From Sulfuritalea sp. (GTDB lineage Bacteria; Pseudomonadota; Gammaproteobacteria; Burkholderiales; Rhodocyclaceae), in contig JAMPYF010000005.1 in assembly GCA_023700805.1 (NCBI GenBank), positions 79,432 through 143,431 on the forward strand: a DNA stretch of 64,000 nucleotides, written 5' to 3'. Shown here piece after piece: positions 7,846-16,326 of this stretch. The position numbers and the translations under genes were made by a program. Within the stretch, counting starts at the first letter, position 1; each line of letters opens with the position of its first letter. The notes beneath the pieces were generated by a model. The model was given only the letters and a program-made list of their open reading frames with translations, was not told the origin of the DNA and did no database searches.

Positions 7846-9276
7846 ATGAAGACTTACCTGAATTTCGTCAACGGTCAGCCCGTCGCTTCGGAGAAGACCT
7901 TCGAATCCTTCAATCCCGCGACCGGCGAAGTTCTTGGCCTGGCCCCGATTTCCACGGCAGCGCAAGTAAAGTCGGCGATTGCCGCCGCCCGCGCGGCGCA
8001 ACCCGCCTGGGCCGCGCGTCCCGATGGCGAGCGCAAGGCCCTGATGATGAAGCTTGCCGAGGCGATCAAGCAAAACGCGCCCTACCTTGCCGAATGGGTC
8101 ACGCGCGAACAGGGCAAGCCGCTCGGCGGCGTCGGCCCCGATCAGGTGCCGGGCGCCCGCTTCGAGCTCTGGGGCTGCGAGGTGTGGACCCAGGTGCCAG
8201 CGAGCCTCGACCTGCCGGTGGACGTGGTGTTCGAGGACGATACGCGTCGTGACGAAATGCACCGCCAGCCCTTTGGCGTGGTGGCCGCCATCGCACCGTG
8301 GAACTGGCCGCTGCTGATCGCCATCTGGCAGATGATTCCCTCGATCCGCGCCGGCAATACCGTGGTCATCAAGCCCTCCGAATACACCACCATCGGCACC
8401 CTGGAACTGGTGCGCGTGATCGGCGAGCTGTTGCCGCCGGGCGTGGTCAATACCGTCAGCGGTCCGGGCGAGGTGGGAGCCTGGCTGGCCGGCGATCCGG
8501 GCATCGACAAGATCATGTTCACCGGTTCGACCAGCACCGGCAAGAAGATCGCCGAAGCCGCGGCGCGCAACATGGTGCCGACCACCATGGAACTCGGCGG
8601 CAACGATGCCGCGATCGTCCTGCCCGGCGCCGATCCTCAGGCCATGGCGATGGGCCTGTTCTGGGGCGCCTTCATCAACATGGGACAGACCTGCGCCGCC
8701 GCCAAGCGCCTGTACGTGCACGAATCCCTGTTCGACCAGACGGTCGCCGCGCTGAAGGAACTCGCCCAGGCGATGCCGATGGGCAACGGCATGGACGAGG
8801 GCATGGTCATGGGGCCGATTCAGAACCGCATGCAATTTGACAAGGTGGTCGACCTGGTCGACAGCGCGAAGCAGGCCGGCGCCACCATCGTCTGCGGCGG
8901 CAAGCCCAAGGATGGACCGGGCAATTTCTATCCGCTGACCCTGGTCACGGGCCTCGCAGACGGGGCAAGGCTGGTCGACGAGGAACAGTTCGGCCCGGTG
9001 CTGCCGATCATCAAGTACAGCAATGTGGACGACGCCATTGCCAGCGCCAACCGGCTGCGCGCAGGCCTCGGCGCCTCGGTCTGGTCCACTGACATCGAGG
9101 CGGCGCGGGCCGTCGCCAGCCGCATCCAGGCCGGCACGGTGTGGATCAACCAGCACGGCATGATCCACCCCATGGTGCCCTTCGGCGGCATCAAGGGCTC
9201 CGGCTACGGCGTCGAGTTCGGTGTCGACGGGCTGAAGGCGGTGACCCAGCCGCAGGTCATCAGCCTGAAGAAGTGA
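7846..9276 (+). CDS. NAD(P)-dependent aldehyde dehydrogenase
   Basis: This is a 476-residue aldehyde dehydrogenase of normal length. The catalytic Cys283 lies in GQTCAAAKR, the general base Glu249 in TMELGGND, and the oxyanion Asn153 in PWNWP, all intact. There is no signal peptide, so it is cytoplasmic. The ATG at 7846 has GGAG eight bases upstream; a longer frame to 7696 lacks support. It heads an operon with cytochrome, diheme and nod genes and faces the amine dehydrogenase operon. The natural role is to oxidise the aldehyde made from the amine (for example phenylacetaldehyde or a similar product) to the acid. The substrate is inference. Confidence 0.92.
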   Translation: MKTYLNFVNGQPVASEKTFESFNPATGEVLGLAPISTAAQVKSAIAAARAAQPAWAARPDGERKALMMKLAEAIKQNAPYLAEWVTREQGKPLGGVGPDQVPGARFELWGCEVWTQVPASLDLPVDVVFEDDTRRDEMHRQPFGVVAAIAPWNWPLLIAIWQMIPSIRAGNTVVIKPSEYTTIGTLELVRVIGELLPPGVVNTVSGPGEVGAWLAGDPGIDKIMFTGSTSTGKKIAEAAARNMVPTTMELGGNDAAIVLPGADPQAMAMGLFWGAFINMGQTCAAAKRLYVHESLFDQTVAALKELAQAMPMGNGMDEGMVMGPIQNRMQFDKVVDLVDSAKQAGATIVCGGKPKDGPGNFYPLTLVTGLADGARLVDEEQFGPVLPIIKYSNVDDAIASANRLRAGLGASVWSTDIEAARAVASRIQAGTVWINQHGMIHPMVPFGGIKGSGYGVEFGVDGLKAVTQPQVISLKK

Positions 9277-9347
9277 GCGCAACGCCGGTAGCCGCCGTGC
9301 GGCAGCTACCGGCTGCTGCGCCGGACCTGGCGAATCGGAGATCCAGC

Positions 9348-9698
9348 ATGCCGCACTTGTCGAAGGTCCGCCGGATGTTGGCCGCGGCGCTGCTGCTGGC
9401 AGCTCCCGGCGTATGCGCCGAGACTGCCGAACAAGCGGCGGCGACGCTGTATGCGCTCAATTGCATGGGTTGCCATTTCCCGCCCGAAGCGATTCGTCGC
9501 CAGGCGCCCTTCCTGGTCGGGCAGTTTGCGCATACCGAAGGCGGCCGCATGTTTTTCATTCGCGTCCCGGACAACGGCGGCAAGCCCCTAGGCAAGGAAC
9601 AGAATGCCCTGCTCCTGAGCGAGATCCTGAGCTGGAAAAAGAGTTGCCCGGTGGTGATCCAGAATGCCGCTTTCCTGCAGTACACGGGCCCGCGATGA
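9348..9698 (+). CDS. Small periplasmic monoheme cytochrome c
   Basis: This 116-residue exported protein has a signal peptide ending near GVCA, one CMGCH heme site about residue 42, and a short C-terminal domain (FIRVPDNGGKPLGKEQNALLLSEILSW). CGGAG precedes the ATG by about eight bases. It ends in ATGA, overlapping the start of the first diheme gene, so the two are translationally coupled. I do not recognise a named family. It may carry electrons to or from the diheme proteins or the amine dehydrogenase. Confidence 0.85.
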   Translation: MPHLSKVRRMLAAALLLAAPGVCAETAEQAAATLYALNCMGCHFPPEAIRRQAPFLVGQFAHTEGGRMFFIRVPDNGGKPLGKEQNALLLSEILSWKKSCPVVIQNAAFLQYTGPR

Positions 9699-10783
9699 GC
9701 TGGCCGGGAAAAACTTTCCGTGTGCTGCCGGTGCTGTGCCTGCTTGCCGCCGGCGGGCCGGCAGCCAGGGCCGAGGCGCCGCAACTGCAGCCTTTGCCGG
9801 CGCCGGCGAAAGTCGATCCGGCACTGGCCGACCTGGGGCGACATCTGTTCTTCGAGCCGCGCCTGTCGGGGGACGGCAGCCGCAGCTGCGCCAGTTGCCA
9901 TATTCCGGCACGGGGCTTTGGCGACGGCGAGCCGCTGTCGCGGGGCTACAACGGCACCGAGTATTTTCGCAACGCGCCCGGCCTGCTCTCGGTGCGGCTC
10001 AAGCCGCTGCTGATGTGGGACGGCCGCGGCAGCGACTTGGCCGCCGTGGTGCGCGAAATGGTGCTCGATGCGCAGTTCATGAACGGCAATGCCGGCATCA
10101 TCGCCGAACGGATCCGCCAGATGCCGCCGCTGTTCGCGCTATGGCGGCGCGCCTTCGGCGAACGCAGCGAACCGCGCGGCGAGCAGGCCTTCCTGGCGCT
10201 CAGCGAGTACCTGAAGACCCTGGATTTCGGCCGCAGCGCGGTCGACGCCGCCTTGCGCGGCGAGGCCGGCCTGCCGCCCCTGGCCGACCAGGGCATGCGC
10301 CTGTTCACCGGCAAGGCCGGCTGCGTGGCCTGCCACCACGGACCCTTGCTCTCCGACGGCAGGCCGCATCGGCTCGGCGTGCCCGAGCACCCGGCATTGA
10401 TGCGCGAGCCCCTGCGCACCGTGAGCCTGTTGCGCCATGTCGCCCTGCATCAACTGCCCAACCCGATGGCGACGCGCGGCGATCCCGGCGTCTATGCCAT
10501 CAGCAAGGACCCGGCCGAGCGCGGCAGCTTCATCACGCCCGGCCTGCGCGGCCTGGGCCACACCGCGCCCTACCTGCACAACGGCCGTCTTGCCAGCCTC
10601 GACGAGGTGGTGGACTTCCATGATCGCGGCGGCGGCCCCGGCAGCGAGTTGCGCCCGCTGGGCCTCAATCCGCAGGAGCGGCGGGCGCTGGTGGCCTTCC
10701 TGCAAGCCCTTTCCGCGCCGCTGGAGAAGGTCGCGGAACCGCCGGCCCACGACTACGACGCAGTGGACGGGAGCCGCTGGTGA
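9695..10783 (+). CDS. MauG/CcpA-type diheme cytochrome c peroxidase (first of two)
   Basis: This 362-residue periplasmic protein has a signal peptide (to about ARA26) and two c-heme sites, C65-A-S-C-H69 and C210-V-A-C-H214, spaced as in bacterial cytochrome c peroxidases and MauG. Trp108 in LLMWDGRG matches the inter-heme Trp93 of MauG. At the C-terminal position that I align with the MauG Tyr294 ligand (Met in peroxidases), the sequence reads VVDFH309DRGG, so His309 may be the distal ligand. MauG completes TTQ on the amine-dehydrogenase light chain. The neighbourhood favours that role, but a plain H2O2 peroxidase is possible. The start overlaps the previous stop, and the end overlaps the next start (GTGA). 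Confidence 0.85.
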   Translation: MSWPGKTFRVLPVLCLLAAGGPAARAEAPQLQPLPAPAKVDPALADLGRHLFFEPRLSGDGSRSCASCHIPARGFGDGEPLSRGYNGTEYFRNAPGLLSVRLKPLLMWDGRGSDLAAVVREMVLDAQFMNGNAGIIAERIRQMPPLFALWRRAFGERSEPRGEQAFLALSEYLKTLDFGRSAVDAALRGEAGLPPLADQGMRLFTGKAGCVACHHGPLLSDGRPHRLGVPEHPALMREPLRTVSLLRHVALHQLPNPMATRGDPGVYAISKDPAERGSFITPGLRGLGHTAPYLHNGRLASLDEVVDFHDRGGGPGSELRPLGLNPQERRALVAFLQALSAPLEKVAEPPAHDYDAVDGSRW

Positions 10784-11952
10784 GGCGGATGGCCTTCATC
10801 GCTATGGCTTTTGCGGCGCTTGCCGCAGCCGCCTGGGCACCGTCGCCGTCGCCTTTGGGGCCCGCATCCCTGGCCTCGCTGCCGGCGGTGCCGGTGCCCG
10901 CGCACAACCCGATGAGCGCGGAAAAGATCGCCCTGGGGCGTCTGCTGTTCTTCGATGCGCGCCTGTCGGGCGACGCGTCCACCTCCTGCGCCTCCTGCCA
11001 CCTGCCGCAGCATGGCTGGAGCCACAGCGAAGCCCTGGCGCCCGGCTATCCCGGGCATCGCCTGTGGCGCAACAATCCGACCGTGTTGAATGCCGCCCAC
11101 TTCAGGCAGCTGATGTGGGACGGCACGCTCGACAGCCTGGAAATCCAGGCGCGCTCCGCGATGCAGGCGCCGGTCGAAGGCAACGGCAAGGCCTTGATGG
11201 TCCAAATGCGCCTGCGCCTGATCCCGGACTATGTCGAGCGCTTCCGTCGCGTGTTCGGCAGCGAGTGGCCGCAACTGGACGATGCCTGGCGTGCGATCGC
11301 CGCGTTCGAACGCACGCTGGTGTCCGATCCGCGCCAGGTGCCCTTCGACCGCCACCTCGCGGGCGACCGAACTGCGCTTTCCGCGGCCGCCCGTCGCGGG
11401 CTGGCCTTGTTCGAGGGCAAGGCCGGCTGCGTCCGGTGCCATCACGGCGCGCTTGCCAGCGATGAAGGCTTCCATGCGCTGGGGGTGCCGCGCCAGCAGT
11501 TGTTCGACTCCAATCCGCGGGTGCAGATCGCCGTGCGCTGGCAAAACCGGCAGCGCGACGTGCCGCGCGCCGTGTATCGCAACCGGGACGAGGATCTCGG
11601 CCGCTACTACCGCACGCGCGATCCGGCCGACATCGGCAAGTTCCGCACGCCCAGCCTGCGCGAGCTGAAGTACACCGCGCCCTACATGCACAACGGCGTC
11701 TTCGCGACGCTGCGCGAGGTCGTGGAATTCTTCGACGCCGGCGGCGGCGAAATACCCAACAAGTCGCCGCTGCTGAAGCCGCTCGGCCTGAGCGGCGAAG
11801 AAAAGAGCGACCTGGTGGCGTTTCTCGAAGCCTTGAGCATGGAACGCCCGCTGCTCGTCGCCGTCCCCGAGCTGCCGCCCATGCTGCCCCTGGACGGTGT
11901 CGTCGGCGCGGACTGCGCGGCGCCCGCCCCTGCCGCCAGAGGAAACTTATGA
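10780..11952 (+). CDS. MauG/CcpA-type diheme cytochrome c peroxidase (second of two)
   Basis: This 390-residue paralogue of the preceding gene starts at a GTG that overlaps the upstream stop (GTGA); an ATG nine bases on is the alternative. It has an N-terminal signal anchor (AFIAMAFAALAAAAW), hemes at C70-A-S-C-H74 and C217-V-R-C-H221, and the inter-heme Trp113 (LMWDG). At the position I align with MauG Tyr294 it has Phe318 (VVEFF318DAGG), which cannot ligate iron, so the two proteins differ at the site that tunes this family. They may act as a pair. The stop overlaps the nod start (ATGA), so expression is tied to nod. Confidence 0.85.
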   Translation: MRRMAFIAMAFAALAAAAWAPSPSPLGPASLASLPAVPVPAHNPMSAEKIALGRLLFFDARLSGDASTSCASCHLPQHGWSHSEALAPGYPGHRLWRNNPTVLNAAHFRQLMWDGTLDSLEIQARSAMQAPVEGNGKALMVQMRLRLIPDYVERFRRVFGSEWPQLDDAWRAIAAFERTLVSDPRQVPFDRHLAGDRTALSAAARRGLALFEGKAGCVRCHHGALASDEGFHALGVPRQQLFDSNPRVQIAVRWQNRQRDVPRAVYRNRDEDLGRYYRTRDPADIGKFRTPSLRELKYTAPYMHNGVFATLREVVEFFDAGGGEIPNKSPLLKPLGLSGEEKSDLVAFLEALSMERPLLVAVPELPPMLPLDGVVGADCAAPAPAARGNL

Positions 11953-14276
11953 GTCGGCGCCTGCTCGGCAACTTCTGGAACCGCCTGGTGATGGACAGGC
12001 GCAACTGGTGGCTGCCTTTGACCGCGGTGCTGATCATCGGTCTGGGCAGCATGATCTACGTCGGCATGCGCACTTACCAGGACGCGCCGCCGATTCCGGA
12101 TTTCGTTTCCGAGTCCGGCGAGACGCTGCTGCCGGCTGCCGCGATCACGCGCGGCCAGATCGTGTTCCTCAAGTATGGCCTGATGAACTACGGCTCGATG
12201 TTCGGCGACGGCGCCGGCCGCGGTCCCGACTTCACCGCCGACGCCCTGCACGCCATGGCGCGCGCGATGCGCGACCATCACGCCTCGCGCGACGGCGTCG
12301 ATCCCGCCACCGCCCAGGCCCGCACCCAGGCGGAAATCCGGCACAACCGCTACGCTGCCGCCGACAACCGGGTGACGCTGGGCGAGGCGCAGGCCTATGC
12401 CGCGCGCGAGCTGGAACGCCGCTATGCCGCGATGTTCCGCGGCGAGGGCGAGGAACCCTTCCATCCCGCCGGCTACATCAGCGATGCGGCCGAACTGCGC
12501 GATCTCGCCGCCTTCTTTTTCTGGGGCGGCTGGGTCTGCGGCGCCGCGCGTCCCGGCCAGGACTACAGCTACACGCACAACTGGCCCTATGACGAACTGG
12601 CCGGCAACCGTCCCAGCGCTCCGATCATGATGTGGAGCGTCGCCGCGGCGCTGGGCCTGATCATCGCCCTCGGCATCGTGCTGTTCCTCCATGGCCGCTA
12701 CGGCAGCCTGGCCGGCTGGCGCCAGGCCGGCGCCGCGACCGGGCTGGCGACCCGTTCGCGCGTCGACGGCTTCGAGCCGACAGCCCTGCAGCGCGCCACC
12801 TACAAATTCTTTGCCGCCGCGACACTGCTCTTCCTGCTGCAGATCGTCGCCGGCGTGCTGACCCTCGACGACTTCCTGCGCATCAGCCGCAGCCTGGGAA
12901 TCGACCTGGCCGCGGCGCTGCCCATCACCATCGTGCGCGCCTGGCACCTGCAACTGGCCCTGATGTGGATTTCCGCCTGCTGGGTGGGGGCTTCGGTGTT
13001 CGTCCTGTCCGCCGCGCAGCGCGAGACGCCGCAAGGCTTGCAGCGCGAGTTGAACCTCCTGTTCGGCGTCTTCGTCGTCTGGGTGGCCGGCACGCTGATC
13101 GGCATTGCCCTTGGCTCCAGGGGACTGCTCGGCGAGCACTGGAACCTGCTGGGCAACCAGGGCTGGGAATTCGTCGAAATGGGCAAGCTGTGGCAGGGCG
13201 TGCTGTTCGTGGTCTTCGCCCTGTGGCTGCGCATCGTCGCGCGCCTGGCGCGGGCGGTGTGGCACGAGGGCGATGCCTGGACCCTGCCGAAGTGGCTGCT
13301 GTATGCGGTGGCCAGCGTACTGCTGCTGTTCGTTTCCGGCTTCGTCGCACGGCCGGAGACCAATTTCGTCGTCGCCGACTTCTGGCGCTGGGCGGTGATC
13401 CACATGTGGGTCGAAGCCTTCTTCGAGGTGTTCACCACGGCGCTGCTGGCCTGGTTCATGGTGCTCATGGGCTTCGTCAGCCATGCCGCCGCCTCGCGCA
13501 TCGTCTACCTGGCGACCCTGCTGTTTCTCGGCTCCGGCCTGCTCGGGATTTCCCACAACTTCTATTGGAACGCCAAGCCGGTGGCGACCCTGGCACTGGG
13601 CAGCATCTTCTCCACGCTGCAGGTGGTGCCGCTGATCCTGCTCACCCTGGAGGCCTGGCAGTTCCGCAACGCGCCGCGGCAAGCCATGGGCGGGCGCGGC
13701 GCAGGACAGCCGGCCTTCGGTCAGGCCGAGGCCTTCCTGTTCCTGATCGGCGTGAACTTCTGGAACTTCTTCGGCGCCGGGGTATTCGGCTTCATCATCA
13801 ACCTGCCGATCGTGAATTACTACGAGCACAGCACCTATCTCACGGTGAACCACGGCCACGCCGCACTGATGGGGGTCTACGGCAATCTGGCGATTGCCGC
13901 CATCATTTTTTGCAGCCGCTACCTGATTGCCGCCGAACGCTGGGATGCCCGCCTGCTGCGCCGCGTCTTCTGGGCGCTCAACCTGGGCCTGCTGCTGATG
14001 GTGGTGATCGACCTGTTTCCGGCCGGCATCGCCCAACTCAACGAGGTGCTCGCGCACGGCCTCTGGCAGGCGCGCTCGCAGGCATTCATCGAGGGCGAAG
14101 TTTTCCGCACGCTGACCTGGGCGCGCATCCTCGGCGGCGCCGTGTTCGCTTTCGGCGGCGTACTGCCGCTGGTCTGGTTCGTCGTGACGCGCCTGGCATC
14201 CCTCAAACCCGCCCCGGCGCCGGCGCCAGCCGACGCTGCCCAGGACTTGGCCGCCGCCGCGGCACCCGCGAGATAG
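11949..14276 (+). CDS. nod: Putative nitric oxide dismutase (NorZ/qNor-family)
   Basis: This 775-residue protein has the NorZ layout: an N-terminal helix, a periplasmic domain (about 45-225), then some 13 membrane helices. The heme ligands are kept (His333 in AWHLQLA; His635/His637 in VNHGHAALMG), as are the Fe-B ligands His485 and Glu489 (HMWVEAFFEVF) and His536. The second His of the usual GxxHH motif is Asn537 (GISHN537FYW). The quinol-site pattern H-x3-E-x3-F is replaced by Asp307, Arg311 and Ser315. As I recall, these changes define the Nod proteins of Methylomirabilis oxyfera and gammaproteobacterium HdN1, proposed to turn 2 NO into N2 and O2. Its start overlaps the diheme gene stop. 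An atypical NO reductase remains possible. Confidence 0.82.
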   Translation: MSRRLLGNFWNRLVMDRRNWWLPLTAVLIIGLGSMIYVGMRTYQDAPPIPDFVSESGETLLPAAAITRGQIVFLKYGLMNYGSMFGDGAGRGPDFTADALHAMARAMRDHHASRDGVDPATAQARTQAEIRHNRYAAADNRVTLGEAQAYAARELERRYAAMFRGEGEEPFHPAGYISDAAELRDLAAFFFWGGWVCGAARPGQDYSYTHNWPYDELAGNRPSAPIMMWSVAAALGLIIALGIVLFLHGRYGSLAGWRQAGAATGLATRSRVDGFEPTALQRATYKFFAAATLLFLLQIVAGVLTLDDFLRISRSLGIDLAAALPITIVRAWHLQLALMWISACWVGASVFVLSAAQRETPQGLQRELNLLFGVFVVWVAGTLIGIALGSRGLLGEHWNLLGNQGWEFVEMGKLWQGVLFVVFALWLRIVARLARAVWHEGDAWTLPKWLLYAVASVLLLFVSGFVARPETNFVVADFWRWAVIHMWVEAFFEVFTTALLAWFMVLMGFVSHAAASRIVYLATLLFLGSGLLGISHNFYWNAKPVATLALGSIFSTLQVVPLILLTLEAWQFRNAPRQAMGGRGAGQPAFGQAEAFLFLIGVNFWNFFGAGVFGFIINLPIVNYYEHSTYLTVNHGHAALMGVYGNLAIAAIIFCSRYLIAAERWDARLLRRVFWALNLGLLLMVVIDLFPAGIAQLNEVLAHGLWQARSQAFIEGEVFRTLTWARILGGAVFAFGGVLPLVWFVVTRLASLKPAPAPAPADAAQDLAAAAAPAR

Positions 14277-14563
14277 CCGCGGCGTTGCCGGAGGCAATCC
14301 GGCGTTTCCCGCATGCCTTCCACTGTCGCCATGCGGCGACAGCCGAAATCGCCTCGAATCAATGACCTGCCTTAAATCAGGGAATTCCTGTCGCCTTTTG
14401 GCGACGCAAGGCCTCGGCGCGGACAGGCCATCAGACAGCTCATCCCATTGAAAACATTTGTCTTTTAGCCCTGGCACGGTCGCTGCGTAACGGGGCTTAC
14501 GCACCGATTGGCGCGGGTATGGCGACAAGGACCAAACCATGAAGTGCGCGCCTGGAGAATGGA
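14277..14563. other. Region downstream of nod with several inverted repeats
   Basis: No gene is seen here. Three perfect hairpins occur: CTGTCGCC-ATGC-GGCGACAG at 14323-14342, GTCGCC-TTTT-GGCGAC at 14390-14405, and GCGTAA-N6-TTACGC at 14485-14502. The first two share the same arm sequence and may end the nod transcript, though neither has a clear T-run. The third could be an operator for the small gene at 14564. Confidence 0.5.
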
Positions 14564-14932
14564 ATGAAAAAACTATTCCTTGGATTCGCAGTGAGTGCGC
14601 TGCTTCTGGTTGGGCTGGCCCTGCCGACGGTGGCGCTCGCCGATCCGCCGCCCTGGGCGGCGGCCCATGGCTATCGGGCCAAGCACTATCGATACATCTA
14701 CTACCCGCGCCATGAGGTCTATTACGCGCCGGCTACGCAGCTCTGGTTCTGGCTCGATGGCGGCGGATGGCGGGTCGGCACCAGCCTGCCGACCGGCGTC
14801 GTGGTCGCGGGCGCGCCCGGGGTGTCGGTCGTGCTCGGCACCGAGCGGCCCTACGAGGCGAATGCCTACGTGGTGCAGCGCTTCGGCGGCCGGCACCACA
14901 AGCACCACCGGCACCACGATCACGATGATTGA
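14564..14932 (+). CDS. Small secreted protein with His-rich tail, unknown function
   Basis: This 122-residue protein has a Sec signal peptide (cut near ALA26), a Tyr-rich stretch (KHYRYIYYPRHEVYYAP), then WFWLDGGGWRVGTSLP, similar to small periplasmic proteins of unknown role. The last residues are almost all His, Lys, Arg and Asp (HHKHHRHHDHDD), a likely metal-binding tail. The start follows a GAGAATGG stretch. It is the first gene after nod, but the 287-base gap holds hairpins, so it is probably a separate unit. I do not recognise a named family. Confidence 0.75.
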   Translation: MKKLFLGFAVSALLLVGLALPTVALADPPPWAAAHGYRAKHYRYIYYPRHEVYYAPATQLWFWLDGGGWRVGTSLPTGVVVAGAPGVSVVLGTERPYEANAYVVQRFGGRHHKHHRHHDHDD

Positions 14933-14975
14933 TTGTTCCGCATCTTTTCCACCTCATCACAACAGGAGTTCGGCC

Positions 14976-15188
14976 ATGAACAGCAAATACCAGATACTGC
15001 TGCGCGGATGCGACAGGCGCGGCTCGACGCTGCAGCAGACCTACGCGGCGCAAGAGTGCCTCGATGTGCGCGACCTGACGACGCGCGCCACGCTGCACGT
15101 TCGCGCCCATGAGCTGTCGCCTTACCGGCATACGCTGATGCTGAACGGCATGGAGTACCAGATACTCAATGTGATCGGGCAACGCTGA
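14976..15188 (+). CDS. Small hypothetical protein (70 aa)
   Basis: This short gene has a strong AGGAG eight bases before its ATG and reads MNSKYQILLRGCDRRGSTLQ. It is a soluble, positively charged protein with no signal peptide and no motif I know. It starts 43 bases after the His-rich secreted protein, in the same direction, so the two may share a transcript. The ribosome-binding site and base composition make it likely to be real. Confidence 0.6.
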   Translation: MNSKYQILLRGCDRRGSTLQQTYAAQECLDVRDLTTRATLHVRAHELSPYRHTLMLNGMEYQILNVIGQR

Positions 15189-15256
15189 CAAAGCGGGGCT
15201 CTCCGCCCCAAGCAGCATGCACGGGCGCAGCGGCCGCGGGTCGCCCGACGCGGAAA

Positions 15257-16147
15257 CTACCCGGGGATGAACTCCCGCAGGTGATTCACCACCTCGATCG
15301 GCGCTTCCTCGGGCAGGAAGTGGCCGCAGTCGATTGCCGCGCCCCTGACGTCGGCGGCTTTCTCGCGCCATAGCGCGAGCACGTCGTAGTTGCGGCCGAC
15401 GAAGCCGCGGCCTCCCCACAACACCAGCAGCGGCATGCCGAGGCGACGCCCGGCGTCGGCCCGGTCGTGCGCCAGATCGATGCCGGCTGCGGCGCGGTAA
15501 TCGTCGCAGCTCGCGCGTATGGTGTCGGCAGCGGCGAAGCAGCGCAGGTATTCGGCCACCGCCGCCGGGGAGAACGCCTGCTCGTTGCCCATGCTCCAGC
15601 GCGTGAGGCAGCCCCTGAGCCAGGATTCCGGGTCGGCGCCGATCATGCGTTCCGGCAGCGGCGGCGCCTGGATCAGGAAGAACCAGTGGAAATAGGCGGT
15701 GGCCAGCGCCTGGTCGGTCAGCTCGAAAGTCGTCAGGGTCGGCGCGATGTCCATGATGCAGGCGCTGGCGACGCGCGCTTCGTGGTCGAGGCAGAGGCGA
15801 TGCGCGACGCGGGCGCCGCGGTCGTGCCCGGCGACGTGGAAGCGCCGATGCCCGAGCGCCGTCATCAGCTCCGCCATGTCCTGCGCCATCGCCCGCTTCG
15901 ACTGGTTCGCGGCGTCCGCCAGCGAGGGCGGCTTTGCCGAGTCGCCGTAGCCGCGCAAGTCGGGCATGACGAGCGCGAAATCCGCCGCCAGCAGCGGCGC
16001 CACGCGGTGCCACATGGCATGGGTCTCGGGATAGCCGTGCAGCAGCAGCAGCACCGGCTTGCCCGGCCGTTCGGCGAGCAATACCTGGATCTGCGTGCCA
16101 TTCACCGCGATCCGGCGCGATTCATACGACGAGTCGAACAAGTTCAT
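15257..16147 (-). CDS. Alpha/beta hydrolase of the haloacetate (fluoroacetate) dehalogenase family
   Basis: This 296-residue enzyme has [15 protein letters not shown] and PDLRGYGDS early on and the nucleophile motif GHD109RGARV. The residue set matches that of fluoroacetate dehalogenase almost number for number: Asp109, Arg110, Arg113, Asp133, His154-Trp155 (halide pocket), Tyr217 and His276. That enzyme hydrolyses the C-F or C-Cl bond of haloacetates to glycolate, so a dehalogenase is more likely than an esterase, whose nucleophile would be Ser. The ATG at 16147 ([10 protein letters not shown]) is preferred over a longer frame to 16282 of low-complexity residues. It stands alone, convergent with the small gene at 14976. 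Confidence 0.8.
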   Translation of the reverse strand: MNLFDSSYESRRIAVNGTQIQVLLAERPGKPVLLLLHGYPETHAMWHRVAPLLAADFALVMPDLRGYGDSAKPPSLADAANQSKRAMAQDMAELMTALGHRRFHVAGHDRGARVAHRLCLDHEARVASACIMDIAPTLTTFELTDQALATAYFHWFFLIQAPPLPERMIGADPESWLRGCLTRWSMGNEQAFSPAAVAEYLRCFAAADTIRASCDDYRAAAGIDLAHDRADAGRRLGMPLLVLWGGRGFVGRNYDVLALWREKAADVRGAAIDCGHFLPEEAPIEVVNHLREFIPG

Positions 16148-16326
16148 TGCTGCTCCCTGGCAAAGCGGTGCCCGCATCGCTACGGCCCCGGCAAACGCGA
16201 TTGTGGACCATGGCGGCGCCCAGGTGGCTAGGCGCGCGCGCCGTGTCGCCAGCGCCAACTCTTGAGCCCGGCGCGGCGACAAGACGGCGGCGACTATAAT
16301 CGGCGCTTCCGCACAGCGTACCGACC

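Noticed and set aside
9041..9055. Another copy of the dispersed 17-mer in the aldehyde dehydrogenase gene
   Set aside because: Only GCCAGCGCCAAC matches. It encodes ordinary Ala-Ser-Ala-Asn codons and lacks the CTCTTG end.
11949..14276. Ordinary quinol-dependent NO reductase (norZ)
   Set aside because: The length and fold fit, but the missing quinol-site residues and the Asn at an Fe-B ligand position argue against it. It stays the main alternative until aligned properly.
11682..14540. A 952-codon open frame opposite nod and the second diheme gene
   Set aside because: It lies antisense to well-supported genes. Its translation is low-complexity (Gln, Gly, Arg, His) as expected from high-GC codon bias, and it has no family features.
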